Shown: positions 35,501 to 48,600 of the stretch, one piece after another
Layout of the letters: the number at the start of each line of letters is the position of its first letter
Position numbering within the stretch: the stretch's first letter is position 1
Assembly (NCBI RefSeq): GCF_003576645.1
Contig: NC_044917.1
Coordinates: 2,984,642 to 3,048,641 of the forward strand
DNA: 64,000 nucleotides
Direction of reading: 5' to 3'
Source of the DNA: Ipomoea triloba
Lineage: Eukaryota > Streptophyta > Magnoliopsida > Solanales > Convolvulaceae
The notes under the pieces: generated by a model
What the model was told of the DNA's origin: nothing
Databases searched by the model: none
Seen by the model: the letters and a program-made list of their open reading frames with translations, nothing else
Translations under genes and position numbers: made by a program

Positions 35501-36638
35501 ATTGTTGTGGTCCTTCCACATGTTTATTCTATCCATTCTTCTAATTCCAAAAGCCATATTATCATTTTCTAGAAAGAAATATACTTACAAAAATTTCAAT
35601 ACCAACAGAGGACTAGCAAGTTATGTAACATGGATTACGATGGAACTATACAGTATTCCACGGGTATGGTGCTGTATAATTGCTTACTTGTTATACCTCA
35701 TATTATGTCCTTTGCTTTGTGGCCAAGGTCTTGTGGATGGAAAAAAGTTATACATGACCTATCGAGGTTGGGCATTGAAGTTCAACTCAAAAGAACAGTT
35801 TGAAGGATTTCCGGATATAATGGTGATTGTTATTCCACACCTTTATGTCGTGGTTTTGCCTACTGTGTTTGTAATTGGAGCATTGGTTGCCGAAACAGGA
35901 ATTCACCGAGATAATATACGTGTACTTTCCAGTAAAAAAGAGGACGATTATGATGCAAAGAATAAGGGATCAATTTCATTTACTCATGGAAGAAATTATA
36001 GCTTGAAACTGGTACTTTTTCGTGTGCGATGGATTAGGAAAGTTCTCCTGGTGTTTTGTCTGACAATTTGTTGCATCCATTTTTTGGTAAGTTCTGATTC
36101 GTCCATTTCATCAGGCATTTGAGATAGCTATTGTTTCCTATTTGAAGTCTAATCATGTTCTGTATTCTTGATATGATAGGTTTTGTTTCAAGATTTTTAG
36201 ATAGCTCATGTGTTTCAATTTTCTTTTTTTAATTGCAAATAAAACATCTGTTTTAACTTTTAATATCTGGGGAGTTATGGAGGGGATTGTGGTACACATG
36301 ATTCAGAAGAAGGAAAAGGAAAATTTTAATATGTAAAGGACGGCTAGTGTACCTTTCTCATTACTAGCAAAAACTATATGTTTTGGATAACACAAGAAAC
36401 TATAGCTGATAACATAGGTGTTCTCTTCTTCTTGCCTTCTTTTTTTGCAGTTTAGGAAATAGTAGTATCTATTGGGGTTGGCTTACTTACTAGATCCATA
36501 TTTACTTTATCTATGCAGAGTTGCCGAGCTCTTTCCAAAGCATATGAGATGAACCCATTTGTCCACTTCCCAATTTATAGCATGTCAGTCCCACTGTTAA
36601 TGGTGTATGCAATCTACAGAACCAGTAGCACTTTTTAG
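32571..36638 (+). CDS. Putative membrane metallophosphoesterase (At3g03305/TMEM62-like)
   Basis: Calcineurin-like phosphoesterase with a multi-pass C-terminus, like human TMEM62 and Arabidopsis At3g03305; the substrate is unknown to me. Four exons give 713 residues: 32571-32877, 33555-33793, 34611-36086, 36519-36638. Residues 1-18 are a hydrophobic signal sequence. The metal-site motifs are all present: SDLH (64-67), GD (99-100), GNHD (145-148), GHF (240-242) and GHLH (271-274), so the enzyme should be active. A middle region (about 290-450) is followed by several hydrophobic segments from about residue 465 on (LLWSFHMFILSILLI, VWCCIIAYLLYLILC, IPHLYVVVLPTVFVIGALVA and others), which probably anchor it in the endomembrane system. 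The catalytic domain would face the lumen or outside. The leader before ATG 32571 is inferred; no longer in-frame start is seen. Confidence 0.93.
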
Positions 36639-38275
36639 AAAGTAAGCCTGTAAATGCTGATCTTTATACATCTTATATGGCTTTCTTGTAAAAAAATTTC
36701 CAAAAGTATTAATAATAAGCTCAAATCTGTTTTGGATGAGAAATTTTTTCCCGACTTGATACTAGCATAAGTTATTTTGATGGTGCTGTTGATATAAAAT
36801 TTGCTTTGTTGCATATCATCTTTGTTCTCCTACGCCTATAAATGTGACAGTATTGAAGGCTGACCTTGAAGCAAAGGCATGAAAGAGTGTCTGCCGGCCC
36901 TTTGATCATCCCCAAAACTCCAAAAGCATTTATAATGGCTTCTTCCTATGGACATGACAAGGTATTTGAACCCCAGGTGAGATATAAACTAAATTCTGTC
37001 ACACTAAACATGGCAATCTTTATACTTGGGTCTTTACTGATTAGGGATGTATGTATTGTCAATTTGTCATAACCATAGACAGAACATTATCTTCATTTTT
37101 TACTTCCAGTTGTATACAATTTTCAAAGTTTTCATTTCCATTGCAACAATTTTGAAAGCATGCCAAATATATCAGAACTGAAACCATTTGTTTGACCATA
37201 AAACTTAACTAGAACTACACTGTCATCACCTCTATCATTTCATGACGAAGACCCCAAATCTCTCCCTTTAACTTTCTCCTTACTACTGTTTAACTCTCTC
37301 CTTATGCATAGTGTTCAGACAAGAATCACAAAGATTACAGTATGATAACTGTGTTTTTCTTCTTAACAAGGTAATATATCAGACAGAACGCGAGCATGGA
37401 GAAAAAGAGAGCCATAAAGATAGAACATAGTACTTTTATAGTCTAAATCTGTCTGCTTGCGGCCACAAAATGCACTGGCCTGAGTAAAAGATATATGTGT
37501 ATGCAGTATTAAATGGAAAAGTATGGTAGGTGTTGCAACTACTTTACTATGTAGTAAATGCAATAAATACAATATTCCTTCTATACCAGGATCCCCTAAA
37601 ACAGGCTTCAAAATCGTCACAAGGTGTGCTCTCTCATGGGAGATTTGTCAACCTCTCTGAATGGGAATAGGAAAAAGAATCGTTGTAACATATTGTTGAT
37701 GAAATTATCATTAAAATGGTCCAACATCCAACATCTGTACTGTCTGTATTGATCAGCCAAAGAATGCTGCTCCAATCATATACCTGAAATAATTTCCCTG
37801 TACAGCTCAAACTCTATAGCACATAATACCATCAAAAGATGATTATGGGCTATTTCATGCAAAACCAACTTTTTCTTGTAGTTAAACTATATGTACTTCC
37901 ATTATGTACTACCATTTTATTATAAATCATTGATTATAAGAGGCCACATTTTTTTTTTACTTGCATCACCAATACAATGTTACTCCTAAAAGAACAAGGT
38001 TGCAGTCCATGGTTATCTTACAAAAATTTGGTTTGTCCAAAAGAAAAAAAAAAAAAGAAAAAAAAGTAAATTCTGGGCAGCAATTATACCCCTCTTTCCC
38101 ATCCTTGGATGCATAAGGTGTAGATTAGTAACTCAGTGTATCACTGAGATGTAAAATTTTATACAGTTAATAATATGTGGCAGTATGACAGAACAGAGGT
38201 ACTAAGCAGATACTGCAAGGGCAACTATGAGATCACACCCCATCTGAAAAAGACAGATGCATACCTATGATAATT
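36639..38275. other. Convergent spacer downstream of the metallophosphoesterase gene
   Basis: About 1.6 kb between two genes that face each other. Frames at 36,866-37,072 and 37,363-37,620 resemble nothing I know and look like chance. The left part may contain a spliced 3' untranslated region. Purine-rich runs occur near 38,040. No repeat with clear ends was found. Confidence 0.5.
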
Positions 38276-41200
38276 TCATCTAGGGAGAAGTGGTTCTCTT
38301 TCATCATGTTTAACACGGTGAGTTGCCTGTAAAAATGAGGAAAACAAGGCATGTCAGAGTCGACCCACATAATCTTCAAAAAAGAACCAGTAGAGTATTG
38401 TTAGCAGTATATGAACACTCACATCCTCATGGGCTCCAGCTGCCATATCTAAAAATGATGTGTCCTTCGACCTGCAAACATTTTCAACAGCCAATTGATG
38501 AAAATGTTTGCCACACCAAATAATGATCACTCAGGATCTTTAATTGTGTCACATATGATATATAACACACTGCACAGCTGAAAATAAAATATTAAGGAAA
38601 ATGGGCACCTGAAGTTATTCTCAGTTTCTATTATTTCCAGACTACCATTCTGTGTCTCATCCTTGACTTTTGATGCGTTTGAAAAGAACTGAACAGACAA
38701 AAGTTAAGATAAGATGAGATAGGTAATATAATCACATTGCCATCTTTCAGTCACTTTTCCAGCAGGAAGTTTATCCTCAGGCTTTTAGAATAGCTAAAAT
38801 GAAAGACAAGAGTATGTATTTTCAGGGAACTTTTTGAAAATGTACTAAACAGAGGATATTCACAAGGAAAAAAAAAAAAAGGAACAAAACAAGAAACTTT
38901 CATCAATTACCTGATGCATTGAGATGAACACAATGGAGATCCCTAAAATGAAATTCATAGTCAAGGTATGACCAAACAGAACAGCAGATGCTATTCCAGT
39001 AAAAATGGTGGCGACAGTTGATGAATACTTCTTCAGGATTGTATCTACATCAACAAAATGAAGCTTTGATAAATTTTAATGCATTTCAATAGTAGTGGCA
39101 AGATTATAGAATCTATACAAGTAAAATTGAACTAGAAAACTAAAACACAATAGTTATGAAACGCTAGCTTTCAATCATTTTTTTCAATTCTACCCTTTCC
39201 TTTTTGTATTAAAGATATCAATCAGAAAAATGTCCTTGTAAATCATTTTATACTCATCAACTACTTTTACTTTATATTCAATTTGCTAGTATATCATCTT
39301 TTAGTTTACACTTTTCAGGTAACTTCCAGCTAGTTGTGCCATACAGAGTTTTTCGAACATCAAATCTTGTGTCAAAATTTAGTCAAATAAATCAATAACT
39401 TTTCCTAAGATCAGGCATAACCTAACCTGATCAGTTACACTTGCTAATGTATGCAGTGGCAGACAGATATCTAAACTGTAAGAAATCTAAAATAGTCTGA
39501 AAGCTGCTTACCTGCATATTTGAAGAAAAATGAGGACAAGATGCCTTGCGCAGCATTGTTGCATATCAAAAACATAGTTGCCTTTGAGTGTCCTCGTAAA
39601 ATATCCAAGCTATCAGGTCCTAGACAACATTTGTACATTATTAAGCAACCAGTATGGGGAGATACGCATTTGAATACATTGATACAATCAAAGAGCTAAG
39701 GTAAATATTACAAAATGGAAGATGGAATTAAATTTTCTGACAGGTTTCCTATCAGTAAAATACTGAAATGTTAGAATGCAGTTCACTACAAAATTTAAAG
39801 ACATGATTGTCAATGCATACCTTTGAAAAGGGCAGATATAAGTATTCCGAGAAAATTGAAGATTGCACCATAACCGTATAAAAATAAGTTCTGCAAACAT
39901 AAAATTTATTCTTTAAATGAAGCATGTAAAGAAGTGAATGAACAACTAACCTAGTGAAGAGCTTTGGGGAAGGTAAATGAATAGCGGTATCTATTGACTA
40001 AGCAATTGAAAAATCAAACTGCATTATTTTGCCCAAGACTTTATAACTCAAAGGAAGGTTGTGCATGAGTACTTTTGGAGTTTCGGTATTCCAAGGGGAA
40101 GTTTTAACTTCAGTCTGTTAGGTACTGCTAACTTTTGGAACTAATAAAAACTAACAGAAGCTACATAGACCTCCCCAAACCCCTTCCCCAAGGGAAAAGA
40201 ACAAATAAAATCACACAGTATAGCCAATGGAATTGCACCTGAAGATAAATGCTTGTGTCAAATTGGCTCTTCAATGCATACTCATTATAAACTGAAGCCA
40301 GGGATGGAACAGTAACCTGAAATTTTTAGATTATAGCAGTGGCTAAATTCCCTCAACTTGGATAGAGAGTTTGTAGTTCAAACAAGTATACAAAAAGCAA
40401 TGCATAGTATAAGCATCAGTTTTCTTTGGTGAACAATATAACTTCTACATCATTTTATTTATGGAAATCATTGGAAAGGAAAACGGAAAGAAGTCACAAA
40501 CAGAATATTAATAAAAACAATATATATTTGTGAATGTAATACCCTTTGGATTAGTCCAGTCCCACACTTTATGGTAATCATTGGAAAGGAAAAAGAAAAG
40601 AAGTCACAAGCAGAATATTAATAAAAACAATATATATTTGTGAATGTAATACCCTTTGGATTAGTCCAGTCCCACACTTTATGGTAATCATTGGAAAGGA
40701 AAAAGAACCAGTCCCACACTTTATGGTAATCATTGGAAAGGAAAAAGAAAAGAAGTCACAAGCAGAATATTAATAAAAAAAGGAAAAAGAAAAGAAGTCA
40801 CAAGCAGAATATTAATAAAAAAAAATGTGTGAATGTAATACCCTTTGAATTAGTGTCCAGTCCCACCTTAAACATTATGGTGCTCCAAAGGCATAATTGC
40901 ATAAACGTTGAAAGAGTGGTATTTTATGCAGTAGTTGGGTATAACAAACTATAGTACTGCCAAGAATCTACAATTAACTTCTAATTCCTTCTTTTAAGTT
41001 GAAAAAAATAATGGAAAACTATGCAAGTAAAATATTTTCTATTTTTTGTTCTTTAATTTTTCATTGTTTCCAGAAAAATGAGATTTCATAGCACCCTTAA
41101 TATCTGCTTGTTCAAAGATGAAATTAATGTCCAGAAGTTTGACACCAAATGGTTTACACTTTACTTACAAAAATCAGTGTGTATAGATATGCTGCTGTTG

Positions 41201-43773
41201 CTACAGGAAGCCCCATAGCTGTAGAGCCCTCGGGTAGAGACCGCAGCTGATTCACGCTAATACCTATAAGCAGAAGTGCAAGAGCTTCCCACTATGGCAA
41301 AGAACAGAGTTACATACAAAACTATATCAGTATGTGAAGGGTTTTTACAGATACAAAAACATATAATAGCTCACAATTTATCACAGTATAAGAACCAAAA
41401 AGCATGACTCCCGCAACTCACCTGAAGTATGGAAAATCGTCTTCTCATGATTATCTTTAACAAAATTGCTATGACCAAAACCTGTAAGTCAAACAGATTA
41501 TCAGAAATGGAACTTCAAGGAAAGGGTCACAGAAAAAGGCAGATCTTATACATTTTTTTAAAGAAAAATCTTGTCATCTAGTACATAAGCATCCAGAATC
41601 ATAAGCAAAGTGACCAGCTTTCTTTTCCTCTTGCTACAACATTCAATTATAAATTATAATAGCCACCATGAAAATGATATATACCATATAATTTATTTTA
41701 TTTCAAAATCCTTTTGTAACTTTCTATGCAAGCACTACCTTGGCCTTTGTGAATAATATCATTACTAAGCAAAAGAATAAGTTTATTTCATTACACTATT
41801 AGTCACATAAATTGATTTGGCTACTTAAGTACAGATGCTGTTTGGATTTACGGGAGAAGTTTGTTGGAATGCTCCACACAATCTTTCGGGGACTCTGTGA
41901 ATGGAAAAGCTAGCAGCCTAGCAACATTTTGTAGAAGCAGTTATTGACGTGTTTGGCAAGAAGAAAGTGCAGGAAAATTTGGTGTCATTGTCTTTATAAA
42001 TTATTAGTGCCTTCCGCTTAGGTGAGGATACATTCCTCTGAATATATAGAGAAAATAAAGAAAGAAAAATTAGAAGGGAAGTATTGATGTGAAGCAAGAT
42101 CAGTTATAGGGAAACGTCCAAGGCAATCTATAATGAACAGAAAAGCTTATCAATGTGCACCCAAGACATTACAAATTTTAGTGTTTACTCATGAACATCA
42201 AAGATTATAATACCTTGAGGTTACTCAGCATCTTAACTGTTGCTGGGTTAAAATACAGCTGCAAAGGAAACATGTATTAGAACTTAGAATCTGTCAGAGA
42301 GCAATACTAATTATTACGTAGTATTCAAATAGACAAGCAGTTACTTTTCTTTTTTTTTTTATAAAAGACTAAATAGGCAAATCATCATCATTAATAGGAA
42401 TGGCAATGCTTAGGGACTAAAGATCTTCAATTACATAAAAGGAATATCAGAAAAGATCAATTACAAAACAGTAAGCTAACAGTAGGCTCTTCAATCCCAT
42501 CAGAGATTGATCCCAAGTAATCCCAAATGCAGAAAGTCATAAAACTAGATCAATTATCAGCTTTTAATGAACAAATTAAAAATGAGCAAATACAAGAACC
42601 CTTGTATGGTATTTTGTATCTTTATGCTATTTCACATGAGAATAGCTTACCTGCATGATGAACTTCAGGTAGTTATTAATAGCATAAAATAGGGCTGGAA
42701 CAGCCAGAAGACAATTGTTCTTTGCTGCCTGCAAGCAAAAAGGAAGAGGAAAGCATTAACTTTGACATAACATGTGGCTAATTTTGATACCACTATGGTC
42801 TTGAGAAAACACTGTAGTCAACACAACACAACTGGAAAGTTTTTACAAAATGAAATTCTTTACTCCACAATAAATTTTTTGAAGAGGTTAAAGAAGAAAA
42901 CTGAAACCACAGGTATGATTACATGAATTAGCCTCTAGACATAACATCTAACCCTAAACAATGCTGTAACTGTAGTGAAGGTTCTACATTTTCAAGACAA
43001 TGTACAATATCAACACTGCTGCAATCTAAATAAAAGGTGAAACTCCTATTCTATAGTGTAGTTCTATGATTCTATCACTCACTCATTCAATATAACTTTA
43101 TATCTTATCAGAGAACCAATTGAAAGTGGCATTAACTGTTCTAACCTGGACAAATGTAGAAAGAGAAAGAAGAGACTTTTCTCCAGCTTTCTGATTCCTA
43201 CTCTGCAAAAGGTATAAGATTTTTAAATGCATGGAACCAGGAAAAAAAATATTATAATACAGCAATATGTTAAAGCAATCAGAAAATCGAGACTCACCTG
43301 TAAGCACAGCATCACGCATGCAAAGATAACCTTCGCGATCTCGGTCAAAAAATTGACACTAATGGGACTAAACTTAAAATTCCCATCCACTTTCGACATA
43401 TACACCAGTATAGGCTGTAACCGAAGCAAAACAACGAAGAATGCAAAGAATTTACAAAGACAAGCTCATTTGAAAACCGACAAATTCGCAACTAAAGCAA
43501 AACAACACGATTATCAGCTCGGATTATCTAGGACTAGGAGAAGTAACAGCAGAATAGATAAACTGAATTCCATAGGCATACCTGCAAGCCAACCAGGATG
43601 CAGTCACCGACGACCAAAAACACGTTAAAGGCGCGCGTTTTCAAGGAGACGTCAGTCCGGTGGCGATCGTAGGCCTTGGACACCGCCCTGGAGTGGGGCG
43701 AGAGCCCCAACTTGGAGTGACAAACACTGCATTCCACCACTCCTCCTCTGCCGCCGCCGCCATGGATATTCAT
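38276..43773 (-). CDS. CMP-sialic acid transporter-like nucleotide-sugar transporter
   Basis: Multi-pass Golgi carrier exchanging a nucleotide sugar for the nucleotide monophosphate; the family name comes from animals and the plant substrate is uncertain. Fourteen exons read on the minus strand give 413 residues: 43582-43773, 43298-43414, 43146-43202, 42651-42728, 42214-42258, 41422-41481, 41169-41291, 40239-40316, 39821-39890, 39512-39619, 38911-39044, 38610-38689, 38423-38471, 38276-38326. It opens with a cytosolic [10 protein letters not shown] stretch, then [80 protein letters not shown] and [20 protein letters not shown], in the order usual for the nucleotide-sugar transporter family (about ten membrane spans). 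The tail ends [11 protein letters not shown] 43773 matches relatives; a longer in-frame start at 43866 would add 31 Arg/Ser-rich residues. Intron 7 has a minisatellite. Confidence 0.95.
40461..40830. repeat. 110-bp minisatellite in a transporter intron
   Basis: Units starting TGGNAATCATTGGAAAGG begin at about 40,462, 40,572 and 40,682, giving a period of 110 bp. The third unit is cut short and followed by smaller partial repeats of GAAAAAGAAAAGAAGTCACAAGCAG up to about 40,830. Each full unit includes the phrase CCCTTTGGATTAGTCCAGTCCC. It is intronic, so no protein effect is expected. Confidence 0.88.
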
Positions 43774-45697
43774 GCTCCCGATTCCCGATTCCCGTCTCCC
43801 TCTCCCTCGCTCCGAGCTCCGATTCGCGTACGACGGTGCCTCCGTTAACCGATCTCGATCAATCAAGGAAGCACGGAGATCAGATCAAGCGCGAATCGAT
43901 CTGGATCTAACGTTTCAGAGATTCGGATCCGGTTTCGCGAGAGCAATGGAGACGAAGTTTAGTGAGCAGAAAGCGAACGGGGCGTTGTCACATTTGAAGT
44001 GCGGATCCGATGGCGGTAGCTCTTCACGGCGTAAACGTAAGAGTTTTATGCAGTTGGGACGTCGCTGCCTCTACAACGCACTTTGACCAGCAGCGATTGT
44101 ATTTACCTTTCCTAGCAGCAGTAATTAATTAATTATTCGGTAATCACAAATTAGTTAGGCATTTTAAGCTGCCAACAAAGTACTTTTACTTTACCGCGAG
44201 TTAGGCGAGATTATTAGTACTGTATGTAATTACATAACCGCAATTTAGTCAAAGCTTCATACCCTTTGCTTTTAACCTCCACTCCTGCGACTCATTTCTT
44301 ATCTGCACCAAATCTTTTCTGGAGTATGTAATCAACCTTTTACCATTTCGTAATAGATTCGATTAATTTACTTATAAGCTATACACTTAAATAATAATAT
44401 AAAATAATGAACAATTCTACTTTACATCTGTCCGACATTCAATTTTACATGCCTACTAATATTTATTCTTACATGCTTATTTTTATTTTTTCGTGCCACT
44501 TACTCAAATATGTACATGCCTATTGCGATACTTACCTAGCATCATTTATAATTAAATAATGTTGTATGTATTTTCACTTAAAAATTAAAATTAAAATCGT
44601 TTATATATATGTCAAAGGTTCATGAGGAGTAGACTACTGAATCATAATGTAACTCAAACCCATAGAGTCCTAACATTACCAATATAATCATCAAGTTTAA
44701 GATTATCAAACTAAATTCGACTCCATTAAATTTTGACCATTCAAATTGGAAATTAATTAATTCGCATGATAATTTTATAAAGTAAAAAGTTCAAATTCAT
44801 ATAATGCATTACTTGTACGTAGAGAAATTTTGTAAATGGCATATTTTAAACCATTATATAAGTCTTTTCAAAAAAAAACCACTAAATAAGTATTTGGTAA
44901 ATAGGATATTAGTTTTCATTCTCTAGATTTTAAAATGATGTATTTAAATGAGTAGATTTCATTTATTTAATTCAAAAGATCAGTTTACTTGTTTGTTAGT
45001 AAAGAAATACGAATTTGCTCGAACTCCTGTTGAAAGTTTAGAATCATAAGCTATTAAACTATGATGATTATAGTGAATGACATTTTCAAATGCTTGACAA
45101 AAATCACCTTGATTTACCTTCCATCTATATCATACATATAATCCCCACTATTTTGCTACATAAATAAGTAGAATGTCATGCCCTTTATACAAGATATAAA
45201 GTAACGGGTTGACAGTTCAAACCTTGTTTGTAGTGACTCCTTACCATTTTGCTTCCTCCATTTGGGCTGATATGCTTCCGTCCTTTCTAGCCTACCAAGG
45301 CTTTTATTCTTTTTGAGCCAAAACATAACCAATAAAAACGGATCTCCCATTGAGTCAAGATATTCCCAATAAAATAGCCTCTCGATGCCCCATGGTCCCA
45401 TCATATATAAGAATTTAAAAAACATACAAACGTAAAATCTAAAAGCTATCTAATAACAATTGTTATATTACCGGATTATACTTAAATATGATAAAAATGG
45501 AGTGATTCATAGTAGGAATTTTCTTTACAAATTGCAACATAACTCCCTTTGTATGCAATGTCTGATTATCAATAATCTCCAACCTTGTGCTCAACAAAAA
45601 ATGGAGATTGATAGATGTACAAGCTAGGAGTAATGACTAATGAATGGTTTAGTAGTACACAGTAGTGCTAGCCATGGTAACTTGACTGTTAACCTAG
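43774..45697. other. Spacer between transporter and phosphoglycolate phosphatase genes
   Basis: The first ~320 bp are GC-rich and hold the transporter leader and promoter on the minus strand. The rest is AT-rich. A small A-tract insertion with target duplication lies at 44,849-44,891. A minus-strand open frame at 45,156-45,425 has an odd composition (many W, F, M) and may be a piece of an old repeat or transferred organelle DNA; I could not recognise it. Confidence 0.5.
44849..44891 (+). repeat. 13-bp CTTTTC-A(n) insertion with 15-bp target duplication
   Basis: AACCATTATATAAGT (44,849-44,863) and AACCACTAAATAAGT (44,877-44,891) match at 13 of 15 positions around the insert CTTTTCAAAAAAA. The structure is the same as the other A-tract inserts, but the diverged duplication makes this one older. 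Confidence 0.6.
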
Positions 45698-48600
45698 CTA
45701 AACTGTGGCAGCTTTCAGAGAAAGAAAATCGGAGATCTTGTTGGTGTAAAAGTCTGGCTGTATTTTGTTTTTGGGATCTTGAAGGGTTGATAAACTAGTC
45801 ACACCTGGAAACACAGTTGAAACCACCTGGTTATGTACTGAGAATCAAATGAGATGTACAGCTGAGCTGAAATCAACAGGAATTTGCATTTTGGTTACCT
45901 GAGAGAACAAGAAGAGTTTTGCATCCACCATTTTGCCCGAAAAGTATGTCGGTGTCGAGCCTGTCACCAACCATGCATATCTGGGATTTCTGGATGTTGA
46001 ATCTGTTATGGGTTCCAATGAAGGCGAGTAAGATATCGAGATGAACGAGAGAGAAGAGAGCTACAAGATAACGCGTTATATTTGGATTTCGGATCATACT
46101 CGTTTGCTAAGTAGTCCATCATGAAAGTTGAAGGCTTCCCTACAACGAGAGGCTCACGCTGTGTAGATCCTACTAGGGCACCAACCATTGAACCACCACC
46201 TAAAACAAGCAACTAACAGTATTACTTTCCACCTATGAATATGATGCACAGAAACTCTCAAGGATGACCGTTTAACACTCATATTTTCTATATTTTCCCC
46301 CGTGTTTTGTTTTCTCGTTTCCCATTTCTGTGCTACCTAGCTTTCCACAGAGAGTGACCATATAATTGTGCTCCAAATCACAGAAGAGTATGCGAAAAGA
46401 GAGTGATAAAGCTGTATGCATCCTACCCTCTCAACACTTATAGCTGCTACTGTTAGAAAACAAGGGTTCAGAAGACAAAACCTGCCCATTCTTGAGCATC
46501 TGTTAGATGAGTGACAGCATCACGGTTTGTTGCAATGAAGAGACACCCCGGATTTTCACGTATACACAGAGTTCCGTACCTTGATGATGGAAACCAAAGT
46601 TAGAGATTAAGCACGAGACAACAAATCAGAAAGAGATTGTTAGAGATACAGAAACAACGGGCCACTAAAAAACTAAGGACACAGATGAAGTTTGAATACT
46701 TCGGGTATTTGGCATTTTTTCAATTTGATCTTTTCGATCAGTAAATTCTACTAGTTAAGCAGGCTGCAACGATCAGTTGTGTCAGGAGGATAAAATACAG
46801 GAAACTTACTGAACTTTGAAGTAATTGAAATAATGATCAAATCCAACGACAACTGCCCCGACCTGAATGGCGATTTACAGAAGCTTTCAGTACAAGTGCA
46901 TTTATAGAGTTGTGTTACAATAGCTTTTTGCTTAATATTACTTAAAATCCTTGATGGAGTGGACAGATTTATTCCATTCAACTATTACCGCACGTTTCAA
47001 GACAGAAACACATAACAAAAATGTTAAACTAGAAGTGATGAATAATATATCCTTACATCCTCATCATGCTCCATCATAAATCCAGGTTTCAGTTCTATCT
47101 TTTTATCGCCATCTGTCTGCATGAGATGATATGCAAATAAGACAGGAGTTGAAAATCAACAAATTATCAAGAAAGGGCCAAGATGATGGATACGAGGTCT
47201 CAAGAATCAACAGAAGAAGGCATATGGTTGTATAATAAACCTTTAGCAATCTAAAGAACCAAAATCCACAAAAGTAACTAAACTTGCAGTCTAGTATTTC
47301 TGCAGATATGACGATCTGGCAAAAGTGACGGTGTTCACTTATTGATCATTTATTGGAATTGGGAAACATATAACATACCAGAAACAATGTGTATACTAGA
47401 GATAATTGTGGAGTGACATGAAAATTGTTGATATTTTGACATACCGGGCCCCCAAGATACTGAAACCCAGCTAACTCGAGCTCCTTCAATATTCCTTCCT
47501 CACCAATCACATAAACCTTAAAAACAAACGCAAGTTCAAGTCTTAGCCATCTGGGAATTAATAATGCAAAACTACAAGGAATCTTAGCAGCTTAACGAAC
47601 ATTATACAGACTGCACTATCTAAGTCTGTTCACATTACACTAGAAAGTAAGAGAGCTACAAAAAGAGAAGGAAAACAGTACAAAACATCTAAGTCCTCAA
47701 AATTTTCAAGAATCGTGGTGGTAGTAATGATTCTATATTAAATCGAAAGAAATGTTCAGGGCAGCAAAAGTATTGTACGAGAACACGTGCTTAAGAAAAG
47801 AAATTAGAGTTCACCAGAACTAACATAGGTTAAATATACAGTGTAGGTCGGGACTGCCTATTCTTACTGGCAAAAGTCATCGCAGTTACTTAGTATGCAT
47901 GTGCTAACAATGTACAAATACCTATCCAACATACCTTTTTATCTTTGGGGAAATCAATGGACTTCAAGTACGCCGCAGCAGCAAATGATGATGCAAAAAT
48001 TTCTTCCTGACATGGGGAAAACACTTTGAATAACTGACCATAAAAGTTCAGATAAAAAGTCATAAAAAAGAGTCTAGACAGACCTCAGTGACACTAAGGC
48101 CAAGTGTCTCAAACTTTTTCCCATACTGCTTCCTAGATTTTGTCGAGTTGTTGGTGACAAAAACTAATCTCTTTCCCTGAAGAACGAAAGCACACGAAAA
48201 GCAAGTGAACAGTGAAGTGAAAACAACTTTCTTTTAAGAATACAACAAATCAAAGTAACAGTCAATCCAATGCTAAGCCTGATATAGTCTTCATTGTAAA
48301 GAAATTGCTGACCTTTGCCCTCAGCATGTCCAGAGTTTCAGGAACCCCACTGATCAGTTTATCTCCCTTCCATATAACTCCTGTAAGATACAATACAGAA
48401 ATGATAAACCCACAACCAATAGGTGTATCCTCTCAACTAAAACCGCCTCAGCTGATACTTGAACTAAACATTTATATTTTATACATTATATGCCCAACAC
48501 TCCCTAGTAAAAGCATAAAGCACTAATATGCTAATTTTCAGCAATAAGCTTGTCTTTATGCTCAAAATCATTCATAAATTCACTAGGGAGGTTATAAATC

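Noticed and set aside
36866..37072. 68-residue frame after the metallophosphoesterase stop codon
   Set aside because: The gene already ends with a conserved C-terminus at 36,638; this is more likely 3' untranslated or spacer DNA.
43660..44086. Plus-strand frames over the transporter first exon and leader
   Set aside because: Antisense to the transporter exon and its GC-rich leader, with no family resemblance.
45156..45425. Minus-strand frame of 89 residues rich in W, F and M
   Set aside because: No start context, no splice partners and no family resemblance; kept only as a possible old repeat or transferred organelle fragment.
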